DNA of 64,000 nucleotides from positions 2,072,842 through 2,136,841 of the forward strand of contig NZ_LMXH01000001.1 of the NCBI RefSeq assembly GCF_001541095.1, written 5' to 3'. Position 1 is the stretch's first letter. The number at the start of each line of letters is the position of its first letter. This DNA is from Paenibacillus sp. FJAT-26967. GTDB taxonomy: Bacteria > Bacillota > Bacilli > Paenibacillales > NBRC-103111. Position numbers and translations under genes: made by a program. This document shows, one piece after another, positions 53,555 through 62,513 of the stretch. The notes beneath the pieces were generated by a model. The model was not told the DNA's origin. It was given only the letters and a program-made list of their open reading frames with translations, and did not search any database.

Positions 53555-56500
53555 TTGGAGACATGCAAGCTCTATCCACTGACGCATCCGCAAAAACGTA
53601 TTTGGTATGTAGAAAATATATACCCGGGTACGAGCATACATAACATCGGAGGACTCATCAAAATTTACGGACCCGTAGATTTTTCTTTACTGGAGGAAGC
53701 AATCAATCAATTCATCCGGCTTAATGAGGCCGTCCGCATAAGGGTAGTCGAGCAGGACGGATCCGTTCAGCAGACGGTGACGGAATATCGCAGGAGAACG
53801 TTCCCGCTAATCGATTTTATGGCCCTGGAATCGGATGTGGATGACTGGGTAAGTGCGGAGTTCGCCAAACCGCTGGCACTGGACGGAGAATATTTGTATG
53901 ATTTTGCACTTGTCAGGATCAGCGAGACAGAAAGCGCATATCTGACAAAATTCCACCATATTATTTCGGACGGCTGGTCTTTTCAATTGATGACGACGCA
54001 CATCAACCAAATCTATACACAATTGATGCAAGGGGAGGAAGTCCGCCAGGAATCCCGCCCTACCTATCTGGACTATATTGAGCAAGAGAATAAGTATCTG
54101 TCATCTCCTCGCTTTATGAAAAATAAAAGGTATTGGAATAATAAATTCGATCACATCCATGACGTTGATCTTCAGAATACAGCAATCGGCACCGCAGGCA
54201 ACCGCAAAAAATTCTCGATAAGCCGGCCTGCTTCCGATTCCATCCGCGAATTTGCACGAACCCATCATATTTCGTTGAATACTTTTTTCGTAGCAACGAT
54301 GCTCCTTTATCTCCACAAAACGAATCAACAAAACCGCCTCCTGATAGGCACTCCTGTATTAAACCGTACGGGGGCCAAAGAAAAAAATACATTCGGAATG
54401 TTTACCAGCACGATGCCCTTTCTCATTGACATCGAGCGTGAGATTTCTTTCTCTTCGTTCATAGATAACGTCAACCAAGAGCTGATCCAATGTTATTTTC
54501 ATCAGAAATATCCTTATAACTTGCTCGTACAGGATCTTCAGCTTCAGCAGCGGGGATTGGATCAATTATTTCAAATATGCGTGAACTATTATAATACGGC
54601 ATTCGACAGGAAATTCGGTCCTGGATGGAAGATGCAGCAAATTGAAGTGAATAACGGCAATCAGCTGTATTCCTTGCAGCTCATCGTCACCGAATGGTCA
54701 TCGGATGAGGAACTGGAGCTGTACTTCGATTATAAGAAAGGCGATTACACGGAGAAGCAGATCGATGAAATACATGACCGGCTTCTCTATTTAACCGATC
54801 AAGTCTTGAGCCGTCCCGATGCCGTACTTAAGGATTTGCAGCTGCTTCTGCCGGATGAGCGTACGAAGCTGCTATATACGTACAACACTACGGATTGCGA
54901 ATATCCTTCGCACAAAACGATCTTGCAGCTGTTTGAAGAACAAGCCGGACGGGCTCCGGACCGCATTGCCGTTTCACATATGGGGCAATCGCTTACCTAC
55001 AGGGAGCTGAACGAACGCGCTAACCGGCTGGCACGAACATTACTGGAGAGAGGGGTCAGCCCTCACACACCGGCAGCTGTCATGGGCCGCCACTCTCTGT
55101 CCATCGTTGTCGGGATCTGGGCGGTTATCAAAGCCGGAATGGCCTATCTTCCGATCGATCCCGACTATCCGAAGGAACGGATCGAGTATATTTTGAAGGA
55201 CAGCGGATCTTCGCTGCTGCTGACGAGCGGCAAGGAATGGGAGCAGCTGTCTTACAAGGGTGAGGTTCTTGCACTCGATGATGAACGTCTGTACAACAAG
55301 GGCGGGAATAATCTGCCTGTCATGAGTACGGCAGACGATTTGGTTTATATGATCTACACCTCAGGATCAACAGGCAATCCCAAAGGTGCGATGATCGAGC
55401 ACAGAGGACTGGTGAACTACATCTGGTGGGCCGCCAAAACGTATATCCGCTCGGAAAACGATGTTTTTGCGCTGTATTCCTCCATTGCTTTTGATCTGAC
55501 CGTGACCTCTATCTTCGCGCCATTGATTAGCGGCTGCCGTATCGAAATCTATGAAGATGACGGAAGGGACTTTATTGTCAAACGAATTGTGGAAGACAAC
55601 AAGGCTACCGTTATCAAGCTGACGCCGGCTCATTTGGCTCTAATCAAAGACATGGATTTCAGCGCTTACACGGTCCGTACTTTCATTGTGGGCGGTGAGG
55701 ATTTGAAATGCTCGCTGGCTCGTGACATTTATGAAAACAGTCGGGGCGGTATTGAAATCCTAAACGAGTACGGACCGACCGAAACCGTAGTCGGTTGTAT
55801 GATTTACCGGTATGATCCTGCGGGCGACGAAGGGGTATCCGTTCCGATCGGGCAGCCGATTGATAATGTGCAGATTTATTTGCTGGATGAGCAGCTGGAG
55901 CCTGTCCCAAACGGATCGGTCGGCGAAATATATATATCCGGGGACGGGGTTGCCAGGGGCTACTTGTACAGGGATGAGCTGACTCAAGAGCGATTTCTGT
56001 CTAATCCTTTCCTTATGGGAAAAAGGATGTACCGGACGGGTGATTTGGCTGTACGCCACGAGAATGGCAGCATCGTTTATTTAGGCCGGATCGATCATCA
56101 GGTCAAAATAAAAGGATACCGAATTGAAATGGGGGAAATCGAGCATCAGCTCCTTGAAATAGACGGCATTGAAAAAGCCGTTGTCATGGACCGCACCGGA
56201 GAAGACGGACAGCAGCAGCTTGCCGCTTATTATGTAGCCAGGGGACCTCTTACGGCTCTGGAGCTGAGGATGAAGCTGGCAGAAGTGCTGCCTTCGTATA
56301 TGATACCTGCTTATTTTGTCCGTCTCGATCAATTGCCGCTTACCCCGAACGGTAAAGTGGACCGACGTCTTCTGCCTGATCCGGAGCAATACATCGAAAC
56401 AAGCGATACCGGACGGACCAGTGGAGTCGAAACAATGTTAATGGATATTTTCCAGGATGTACTCCGGTTGAAAGAAATCACGGTTCAGGACAATTTCTAC

Positions 56501-58027
56501 CGGCTGGGCGGTGACTCAATCAAGGCGATACAAATTGTATCGAAAGTGAAGTCGGCAGGTTATCAGCTTAAGGTGCAGCAAATTATGAGCTATCCGGTTA
56601 TCCGTGAACTGGCTGTGCTTATTGAAATAAACTCGGCGGCTCCGATTGAGCAAGGGCCTAGTCACGGGGAAGTTAAGCCGCTGCCGATTACATCGTGGTT
56701 TTTTACAAGACAATGGAATAATCCTCATTACTACGCGCAGTCAGTTTTGCTCCGCCTAACGCAAACAGTAACGATGGATCAGCTTCATGACGCATTATTT
56801 GCATTAATCAGCCATCATGACACTTTGAGGCTGCAGGTTGATGCCGGCCGCCTGGTCTACCGGACTGTCGGACGCGAGGACGTGGAGCTTGCGCACTTCG
56901 ATCTTGCCGGCATTCCGGAGGATGAGCGGGCTGCGGCTTTGAAGAAACAAGCCGAAACGTTCAAAGCAAGTGTGCGGCTCGGGCAGGGTATGCTGTTCAA
57001 AGCGCTTGTATTTGATGAAGGAAACCACGGACAACGTCTCTTGCTGACAGCACATCATTTGATCGTAGACGGCGTATCCTGGCGAGTTATGCTGGAAGAC
57101 TTAGACCGTCTGCTGAAGGCGGGTTTGAGCGGGTCGGTTGTGACTCTGCCGAATAAAACGCATTCGATTCAAATATGGTCGGATGCCATAGACGCTTATG
57201 GCAGCGAGAGGGCACTTGAACATCTCGACTACTGGAAGTCGGTCGCAGAGAACGCAGAAGACAGCCTTGCTGCGGATTTTCCTTCGGATGATGATCGGCT
57301 TGCCGTATGCGATACGCTAATCCGGGAGCTCTCCGAGCAGGAGACGAGCAAACTGCTGGGGGAGGCGAACACCGCATTCCGAACTCATGCGGGCGATTTG
57401 CTGGTCGCCTCGCTGGCAATGGCCGTGAGCGCTATCACTGGCAAGAATAAAATCACGATCGAACTGGAGGGACATGGACGCGAAGAGTTGTTCGAGAACA
57501 TGGATGTATCCAGAACCGTAGGATGGTTCACATCGCTGTATCCCGTTAATCTCTTGATGGCTGAAACAAAAACAGCGGGGATCATCAAGAGCATAAAAGG
57601 GCAGCTTCGTTCAATCCCGAACAAAGGAATTGACTATGGCATCTTGGCATATGGTTCAGGCAGTATCCCGAAGACCGGCGGCAGCCTGCTCCGCTTCAAT
57701 TATATGGGCGAAATCGATAATCATTTGCACAGCCCTGTGCTCGCCATTGCCGGGGACGATACCGGAAGAGATACATGCCCAAGCAACAGGTTATCCTGTC
57801 TGGCCGATGTGGTAGCCATGATTACGGATAGGAGGCTCCAGATCCGCATGACATACAGCACAGCCATGTTCAGCCGGGATACTATGGACGAGTTAATCCA
57901 AGTTTTTATGCAGCGGCTGGCTGAAGTCATTCAACTAGGCTCAGACAGGGGACAGGCTGATTTTACGCCCTCTGATTTTGAGACTGTCAAGCTCGCACAA
58001 GAAGAACTTGACGTACTCTTCAATTAA
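53555..58027 (+). CDS. Single-module NRPS C-A-PCP-E, predicted to load Asn and make D-Asn
   Basis: 1490 residues; TTG at 53555 is 8 bases after GGAGG, and an in-frame ATG at 53510 overlaps the BtrH-like gene. C domain (~8-440) has HHIISDG at 134-140; as the first module it is likely a starter C domain that adds a fatty acyl group. A domain (~446-943): pocket residues aligned to GrsA PheA read DLTKIGEVGK, the known Asn code. The carrier has LGGDSIKAIQ with serine near 987. The E domain (~1042-1479) has HHLIVDG near 1167, EGHGREE and FNYMGE. The product would be N-acyl-D-Asn, the prodrug cap of zwittermicin-, amicoumacin- and colibactin-type pathways. The end (SDFETVKLAQEELDVLFN) resembles a COM donor and should dock with the NRPS starting at 63700. 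Confidence 0.95.
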   Translation: METCKLYPLTHPQKRIWYVENIYPGTSIHNIGGLIKIYGPVDFSLLEEAINQFIRLNEAVRIRVVEQDGSVQQTVTEYRRRTFPLIDFMALESDVDDWVSAEFAKPLALDGEYLYDFALVRISETESAYLTKFHHIISDGWSFQLMTTHINQIYTQLMQGEEVRQESRPTYLDYIEQENKYLSSPRFMKNKRYWNNKFDHIHDVDLQNTAIGTAGNRKKFSISRPASDSIREFARTHHISLNTFFVATMLLYLHKTNQQNRLLIGTPVLNRTGAKEKNTFGMFTSTMPFLIDIEREISFSSFIDNVNQELIQCYFHQKYPYNLLVQDLQLQQRGLDQLFQICVNYYNTAFDRKFGPGWKMQQIEVNNGNQLYSLQLIVTEWSSDEELELYFDYKKGDYTEKQIDEIHDRLLYLTDQVLSRPDAVLKDLQLLLPDERTKLLYTYNTTDCEYPSHKTILQLFEEQAGRAPDRIAVSHMGQSLTYRELNERANRLARTLLERGVSPHTPAAVMGRHSLSIVVGIWAVIKAGMAYLPIDPDYPKERIEYILKDSGSSLLLTSGKEWEQLSYKGEVLALDDERLYNKGGNNLPVMSTADDLVYMIYTSGSTGNPKGAMIEHRGLVNYIWWAAKTYIRSENDVFALYSSIAFDLTVTSIFAPLISGCRIEIYEDDGRDFIVKRIVEDNKATVIKLTPAHLALIKDMDFSAYTVRTFIVGGEDLKCSLARDIYENSRGGIEILNEYGPTETVVGCMIYRYDPAGDEGVSVPIGQPIDNVQIYLLDEQLEPVPNGSVGEIYISGDGVARGYLYRDELTQERFLSNPFLMGKRMYRTGDLAVRHENGSIVYLGRIDHQVKIKGYRIEMGEIEHQLLEIDGIEKAVVMDRTGEDGQQQLAAYYVARGPLTALELRMKLAEVLPSYMIPAYFVRLDQLPLTPNGKVDRRLLPDPEQYIETSDTGRTSGVETMLMDIFQDVLRLKEITVQDNFYRLGGDSIKAIQIVSKVKSAGYQLKVQQIMSYPVIRELAVLIEINSAAPIEQGPSHGEVKPLPITSWFFTRQWNNPHYYAQSVLLRLTQTVTMDQLHDALFALISHHDTLRLQVDAGRLVYRTVGREDVELAHFDLAGIPEDERAAALKKQAETFKASVRLGQGMLFKALVFDEGNHGQRLLLTAHHLIVDGVSWRVMLEDLDRLLKAGLSGSVVTLPNKTHSIQIWSDAIDAYGSERALEHLDYWKSVAENAEDSLAADFPSDDDRLAVCDTLIRELSEQETSKLLGEANTAFRTHAGDLLVASLAMAVSAITGKNKITIELEGHGREELFENMDVSRTVGWFTSLYPVNLLMAETKTAGIIKSIKGQLRSIPNKGIDYGILAYGSGSIPKTGGSLLRFNYMGEIDNHLHSPVLAIAGDDTGRDTCPSNRLSCLADVVAMITDRRLQIRMTYSTAMFSRDTMDELIQVFMQRLAEVIQLGSDRGQADFTPSDFETVKLAQEELDVLFN

Positions 58028-58044
58028 TAAAGGGGCGGATAATC

Positions 58045-59586
58045 GTGGTAAAGAAACTTGTTTTCTATGTACTGATGATGCTGCTGCTAGTCAGTCCGCC
58101 GGCTGCAGCCGCCGAAGGCGGAGCCCCTTCTCCGCCAAGACAGCCGAATATAGATACGATTGCCATCGACCAGTTCGTGCAGGACCAACTGGTGAAGGCG
58201 CAAAGCCCGGGAGCCGCAGTTGTGGTCGTAAGCGGGGATCGTGTGGTCTATACGAAGGGATTCGGACAGGCTGATCGTGCAGCCGGGATTCCGGCAACAA
58301 GCACGACATTATTTGAATTGGGATCGACTTCCAAAGCATTCACAGGCCTGGCCTTGTTAGAGCTGGAGCGTGACAACGCGCTTAGCCTTGACGATCCGGT
58401 CACCCGCTATATTCCGTGGCTGTCGCTAACCTATCAAGGACAGCCGGCCAAGGTGACGCTGGGTCATCTCCTGCACCATACGAGCGGGGTGCCGTTCGCT
58501 TCGCTCGCTTCCATCCCGATCAGCTCGGGAGAGCAGGCGCTGGAACAGACTGTGCAGGCGTTATCGGGTACGGAGCTGAGCGGCCAGCCAGGGAATAAGT
58601 ATGAATATGCGACCATTAATTATGATGTTCTGGGATTGGTCATCCAGGAAGTATCGGGTATGTCATATGAGGCATACATGTCTGGAATGCTGCAGCGGTT
58701 TGGCATGAGCAACACGGTGACTGCCGCACAGCTGAATAACCCGCAGATGCTCGCCAGGGGATATAAGATCGGATTCGGCTCCCCTCGTTTATACGAAGCA
58801 CCCGTTTACAGGGGAAACACACCCGCCGGTTATTTAGTCTCCAGTGCGGACGATATCGGGCAGTGGCTGCTGCTCCAGCTCGGAACGAGGAGTATCTCCG
58901 AGGCGCAGCGGAACATCATCGAACGTTCCCATATGCCTGATACGAGCGTAGGGCCGGACGCGAGCGGAGCCTACTATGCCGCAGGATGGTTTGTAACGGC
59001 GGACGGCAAAGAGCTCTCGCACCAGGGATCTAACCCTAATTTCTCGTCCTATTTCATAATGCGCCCGCAAGAGCAGCTCGGTGTGGGAGTGCTTGCCAAC
59101 ATCAACTCGGCCTATACGTTTCATATCGGCCAAGGTTTGATGAGCCTGCTGCGGGAGCAAGAGCTTCCGCCCGCTGCAGCGGATTTCTATCCGCAGCTTG
59201 ATCGCATTTCGATGATCGTGCTGAGCCTTATCGGTGTCTTCATGCTTATGATGGCTGGTAAAACGATCGGAATACCAGGACAAATTCGTCGTCAGAGGCG
59301 CATTTTCGTTCCGCCAAAAGGTAGGAGGCTTGTAGGTCTGGGAGCTGCGCTTTTGTTGACCGGGACCTCATTGTGGGGAATCGGGCTGCTGCTCGAGGCT
59401 GCCTTTGCAGGCTTACCGCTTGCCGTAGTCGCGGTATGGTCGCCTGTGACGGTCATCTGGCTCGTCTATGCGCTCTACCTATTCGTCGGAATGGCGTTCC
59501 TGTTCTTTCTTGCAGTCTGGTTGTTTCCATCAGTGAAACGCCGCTGCGGGCCGGTTCTTCCCGCTTCTGCAGAGGAGGTGATCTAA
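58045..59586 (+). CDS. ClbP/ZmaM/XcnG-like prodrug-activating serine peptidase
   Basis: 513 residues. A signal peptide (VFYVLMMLLLVSPPAAAA) exports a class C beta-lactamase-like domain. The catalytic SxxK is S94-T-S-K97, almost exactly the position in ClbP (S95, K98), with LLHHTSGVP near 142-150 and the Y188-A-T tyrosine region as the general base. Three membrane segments follow at ~392-410, ~430-455 and ~470-495, as in ClbP, which anchors the domain on the outer face. GTG at 58045 follows AGGGGCGGA. Located next to the N-acyl-D-Asn-making module, it should remove that cap outside the membrane and release the active product. Confidence 0.9.
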   Translation: MVKKLVFYVLMMLLLVSPPAAAAEGGAPSPPRQPNIDTIAIDQFVQDQLVKAQSPGAAVVVVSGDRVVYTKGFGQADRAAGIPATSTTLFELGSTSKAFTGLALLELERDNALSLDDPVTRYIPWLSLTYQGQPAKVTLGHLLHHTSGVPFASLASIPISSGEQALEQTVQALSGTELSGQPGNKYEYATINYDVLGLVIQEVSGMSYEAYMSGMLQRFGMSNTVTAAQLNNPQMLARGYKIGFGSPRLYEAPVYRGNTPAGYLVSSADDIGQWLLLQLGTRSISEAQRNIIERSHMPDTSVGPDASGAYYAAGWFVTADGKELSHQGSNPNFSSYFIMRPQEQLGVGVLANINSAYTFHIGQGLMSLLREQELPPAAADFYPQLDRISMIVLSLIGVFMLMMAGKTIGIPGQIRRQRRIFVPPKGRRLVGLGAALLLTGTSLWGIGLLLEAAFAGLPLAVVAVWSPVTVIWLVYALYLFVGMAFLFFLAVWLFPSVKRRCGPVLPASAEEVI

Positions 59587-60318
59587 ATGAAAATGAAGTT
59601 GTTCTGTCTGCCTTACGCCGGAGGCTCCGCTACCATTTATACGAGATGGAAACGCCATCTGCACGGCGATATCGAATTGCATCCCGTCGAATTGTCCGGA
59701 AGGGGGAAAAGATTGCTCGAACCCCATTACGGCAGCATGGATGAACTGGTCGAGGATTTATACGGGTATCTGGACCAAGAGCTGGACGAAACTGATTTTG
59801 CTTTCTTCGGCCATAGTATGGGCGCCCTCATCGCTTATGAACTGGCGCATGCCGTCAAGAAGAAGAGAGGGCGCGAGCCCCTCCATTTATTCGTCTCGGG
59901 GACTTATCCCCCTCATGCCCGCAGGAGTCTTCCACTGCATCTTCTATCGGATGCAAGACTTCAGCAAGAAATTAGGCAGCTTGGCGGAACCGATGACGAA
60001 TTATTTGAGCGGGAGGAACTGCTGCGACTCTTTTTGCCAGGACTGCGGAGAGATCTGGAGCTGGTGGAAACGCACTGCTTCAAGAGCAGAGCGGAGCTTA
60101 TTCACTGTGATATATCCGTACTCAACGGAAAAGAGGATAAAGCGACCGAAGGTTTTAACCTTCTGGAGTGGGCCTCATATGGCAGCCGGGGCTGTCAACT
60201 TTATGAGTTCGAAGGAGGTCATTTTTTCATAAATGAACATACCGAGCAGGTAGTGTCGCTCATCCATGATGTGCTGCGCAGCCCTGTTGTACAAATGTCC
60301 ACTAAAAAGGAGTCGTGA
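59587..60318 (+). CDS. Type II thioesterase
   Basis: 243 residues with an alpha/beta-hydrolase fold. LFCLPYAGGSATIYTRW at the N-terminus, the nucleophile motif GHSMGAL near residue 76-82, and GGHFF near residue 216 (catalytic His) define the external thioesterases of NRPS/PKS systems, which remove wrongly loaded or stalled groups from carrier domains. The ATG directly follows the peptidase stop (TAA then ATG), with GAGGAGGTG ahead, so it is translationally coupled to it. It lies in the co-directional cluster operon with the cassette downstream. Confidence 0.92.
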   Translation: MKMKLFCLPYAGGSATIYTRWKRHLHGDIELHPVELSGRGKRLLEPHYGSMDELVEDLYGYLDQELDETDFAFFGHSMGALIAYELAHAVKKKRGREPLHLFVSGTYPPHARRSLPLHLLSDARLQQEIRQLGGTDDELFEREELLRLFLPGLRRDLELVETHCFKSRAELIHCDISVLNGKEDKATEGFNLLEWASYGSRGCQLYEFEGGHFFINEHTEQVVSLIHDVLRSPVVQMSTKKES

Positions 60319-60322
60319 ATTG

Positions 60323-61177
60323 ATGATACGAACGGTCGGAGTAGTCGGTGCGGGTGTAATGGGCAGTGACGTTGCTTTGGATCTGGCTTGCTATGGATAC
60401 GAAGTGGTGCTCAAAGATATTAACGAAGATGTCTTGCATCGAGCCAAAGAAAAAATCAGTACGGATTTTCGGCTGCTGAAGCTGGTCAAGCCTAAGGCGA
60501 AGCAGCTTACCGTGGAAGACGTTCTCTCCCGGATTACCTTTACAACGGCCTATGATGACTTCAGACGCGTCCAGTTTGTTATCGAGAACGTGACAGAGGA
60601 ATGGGAACTTAAGAAAGCGGTGTTTACGGAGCTGTCCAAGGTATGCGGCTTACATACAATCTATGCCGTTAATACAAGCTGCATTTCCATTACGAAGGTG
60701 GGCTCGTTAATGCCAAGACCGGAGAATGTTATCGGTATGCATTTCATGAACCCGGTCCCGATGAAGGAACTGGTCGAGGTCATCCGGGGCGAGCACACTT
60801 CCGACGAGACCGTTGCCACCGGGGAGCAGTTTTTGAAATCTTTCGATAAAGTCCCGGTAGTTGTTCGAGATTTTCCCGGTTTCGTGACGAATCGTGTTCT
60901 CATGCTGACGATCAACGAATGCGTCTGGACCGTGCAGGACGGAGTCGCAGAGCCGAAGGATGTCGATAAGATTTTCCGTCTGGGCTTCGGCCATAAGATG
61001 GGGCCGCTTGCTACATGCGATCTGATCGGCCTGGACACCATTCTCAATTCACTGCTGGTGCTGCAGGACAGCTACAAGGATCCGAAGTTCCGGCCCTGCC
61101 CGCTGCTTGTAAAGATGGTGGATGCCGGTTACCTGGGCAAAAAATCAGGAAAAGGATTTTTCGATTACAGCAAGTAG
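60323..61177 (+). CDS. 3-hydroxyacyl-CoA dehydrogenase-like, hydroxymalonyl-ACP pathway (FkbK/ZmaG-type)
   Basis: 284 residues. The N-terminal NAD-binding Rossmann fold GVVGAGVMGSDVALDLA and the NTSCISI and GMHFMNPVPMKELVE motifs place it in the 3-hydroxybutyryl-CoA dehydrogenase family. In zwittermicin (ZmaG), xenocoumacin and FK520 (FkbK) clusters this family oxidises the glyceryl-ACP intermediate. ATG at 60323 follows AAAAGGAG; the frame extends upstream into the thioesterase gene, but no ribosome site supports an earlier start. It is the first gene of a dehydrogenase, FkbH-like, ACP and acyl-CoA dehydrogenase set. Confidence 0.9.
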   Translation: MIRTVGVVGAGVMGSDVALDLACYGYEVVLKDINEDVLHRAKEKISTDFRLLKLVKPKAKQLTVEDVLSRITFTTAYDDFRRVQFVIENVTEEWELKKAVFTELSKVCGLHTIYAVNTSCISITKVGSLMPRPENVIGMHFMNPVPMKELVEVIRGEHTSDETVATGEQFLKSFDKVPVVVRDFPGFVTNRVLMLTINECVWTVQDGVAEPKDVDKIFRLGFGHKMGPLATCDLIGLDTILNSLLVLQDSYKDPKFRPCPLLVKMVDAGYLGKKSGKGFFDYSK

Positions 61178-61189
61178 GGAGGGATAACG

Positions 61190-62254
61190 ATGGATGGAGC
61201 AGCGGAAAAGCTAAAGGAAGTCAAATGCGTGATCTGGGATCTGGACAATACGATGTGGGACGGCATTTTGCTGGAGTCGGAAGAGGTCGAGCTAAAGCCG
61301 CGCATGCGGGAGCTTCTCGCGGAGCTGGATTCTCGCGGCATTCTGCAATCGATCGCAAGCCGTAATGATACGGAGCATGCGATGGACAAGCTTAAGGCTT
61401 TTGGTATCGACACCTATTTTCTTTATCCCGAAATCAATTGGAATGCCAAATCAATGTCGATCGATAAAATACGCGGGAACCTGAACATCGGGATGGACAC
61501 GATTCTGTTCATCGACGATCAGCCCTTCGAACGGGATGAGGTCTTAAGCGTCCATCCGGAGGTTGAGTGCCTGGATGTGACGCCATACGAGACATTGCTC
61601 GGTCACCCGCGTCTGAATCCCCGGTTCATTACGGAAGATTCAAGACGCCGACGCGTCATGTATCTGGAAGACATAGAGCGCAAAAGCGAAGAAGAATCGT
61701 TCGCGGGGCCCCAAGAAGCGTTCCTGAGCTCGCTCGGCATGCGCTTTGTCATAAGCGAGGCGAGAGAGGAGGATTTGAAACGGGCGGAGGAACTGACAAT
61801 CCGCACGAATCAGCTGAATGCGACGGGTTATACGTACAGCTATGAAGAGCTGGACAAGATCAGACAATCGGATAATCATATTCTGCTGGTATGTGAATTG
61901 ACGGATAAATATGGCTCCTACGGCAAAATCGGGCTCGCTCTGATCGAATTGAAGGAAAGCTGCTGGCACCTGAAAATGATGCTTATGTCCTGCAGGGTGA
62001 TGTCACGCGGAGTTGGTACCGTAATGCTCACCTATATCATGCAGCAGGCGAAAAACGAAGGAAAAGTGCTTAGGGCCGACTTCAAACAGACAGACCGCAA
62101 CAAGATGATGTATGTTACGTACCGTTTCGCCAATTTTACGGAAGTCTCCAATGACGGTGAAGGAAATATTCTGTTCGAGAACAATTTAAATCAAATTCAG
62201 CCGTTCCCGCCTTATATTGATGTGTTGGTCACGGTTGCAGGGAGAAAGGGGTAA
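61190..62254 (+). CDS. FkbH-like HAD-type glyceryl transferase
   Basis: 354 residues. The HAD-like domain starts with the nucleophile motif WDLDNTMWDG near residue 17, followed by SRND and FIDDQPFERDEV motifs; a GNAT-like region holds SCRVMSRGVGTVML near residue 262. This is the FkbH family, which draws a glyceryl unit from 1,3-bisphosphoglycerate, dephosphorylates it and attaches it to the ACP encoded next. ATG follows the dehydrogenase stop by 12 bases. It is the chemically committing step of the hydroxymalonyl- (or methoxymalonyl-) ACP pathway. No O-methyltransferase gene is visible yet. Confidence 0.93.
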   Translation: MDGAAEKLKEVKCVIWDLDNTMWDGILLESEEVELKPRMRELLAELDSRGILQSIASRNDTEHAMDKLKAFGIDTYFLYPEINWNAKSMSIDKIRGNLNIGMDTILFIDDQPFERDEVLSVHPEVECLDVTPYETLLGHPRLNPRFITEDSRRRRVMYLEDIERKSEEESFAGPQEAFLSSLGMRFVISEAREEDLKRAEELTIRTNQLNATGYTYSYEELDKIRQSDNHILLVCELTDKYGSYGKIGLALIELKESCWHLKMMLMSCRVMSRGVGTVMLTYIMQQAKNEGKVLRADFKQTDRNKMMYVTYRFANFTEVSNDGEGNILFENNLNQIQPFPPYIDVLVTVAGRKG

Positions 62255-62258
62255 CTAG

Positions 62259-62510
62259 ATGGAAACTAAACATAAAATCCGCAGTTTTATTGAAAGCAAT
62301 CTGGTTGTATTTGAGGATGAGGCAGTGTTCACCGACGATGATCATATCTTTCAGAAGGGTTTCGTCAATTCCTTATTCGCGATGAAACTTCTCAGCTACA
62401 TTGAACAAGAGTTCGGATTCACGGTGAGTAACGAGGATTTGGATATCGCCAATTTTAGCACGCTTAACAACATCGTAAAGCTAATCGAAAAGCATAAGCA
62501 GGAGGCCTAA
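62259..62510 (+). CDS. Acyl carrier protein of the hydroxymalonyl-ACP pathway
   Basis: 83 residues, a four-helix carrier protein. The phosphopantetheine serine lies in GFVNSLFAMKLL near residue 46, where the usual GxDS is degenerate as in FkbJ/ZmaD-type carriers. It is 4 bases from the FkbH-like stop and directly followed by the acyl-CoA dehydrogenase. It should carry the glyceryl unit through oxidation to hydroxymalonyl-ACP for delivery to a PKS module. Confidence 0.9.
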   Translation: METKHKIRSFIESNLVVFEDEAVFTDDDHIFQKGFVNSLFAMKLLSYIEQEFGFTVSNEDLDIANFSTLNNIVKLIEKHKQEA

Positions 62511-62513
62511 GCG

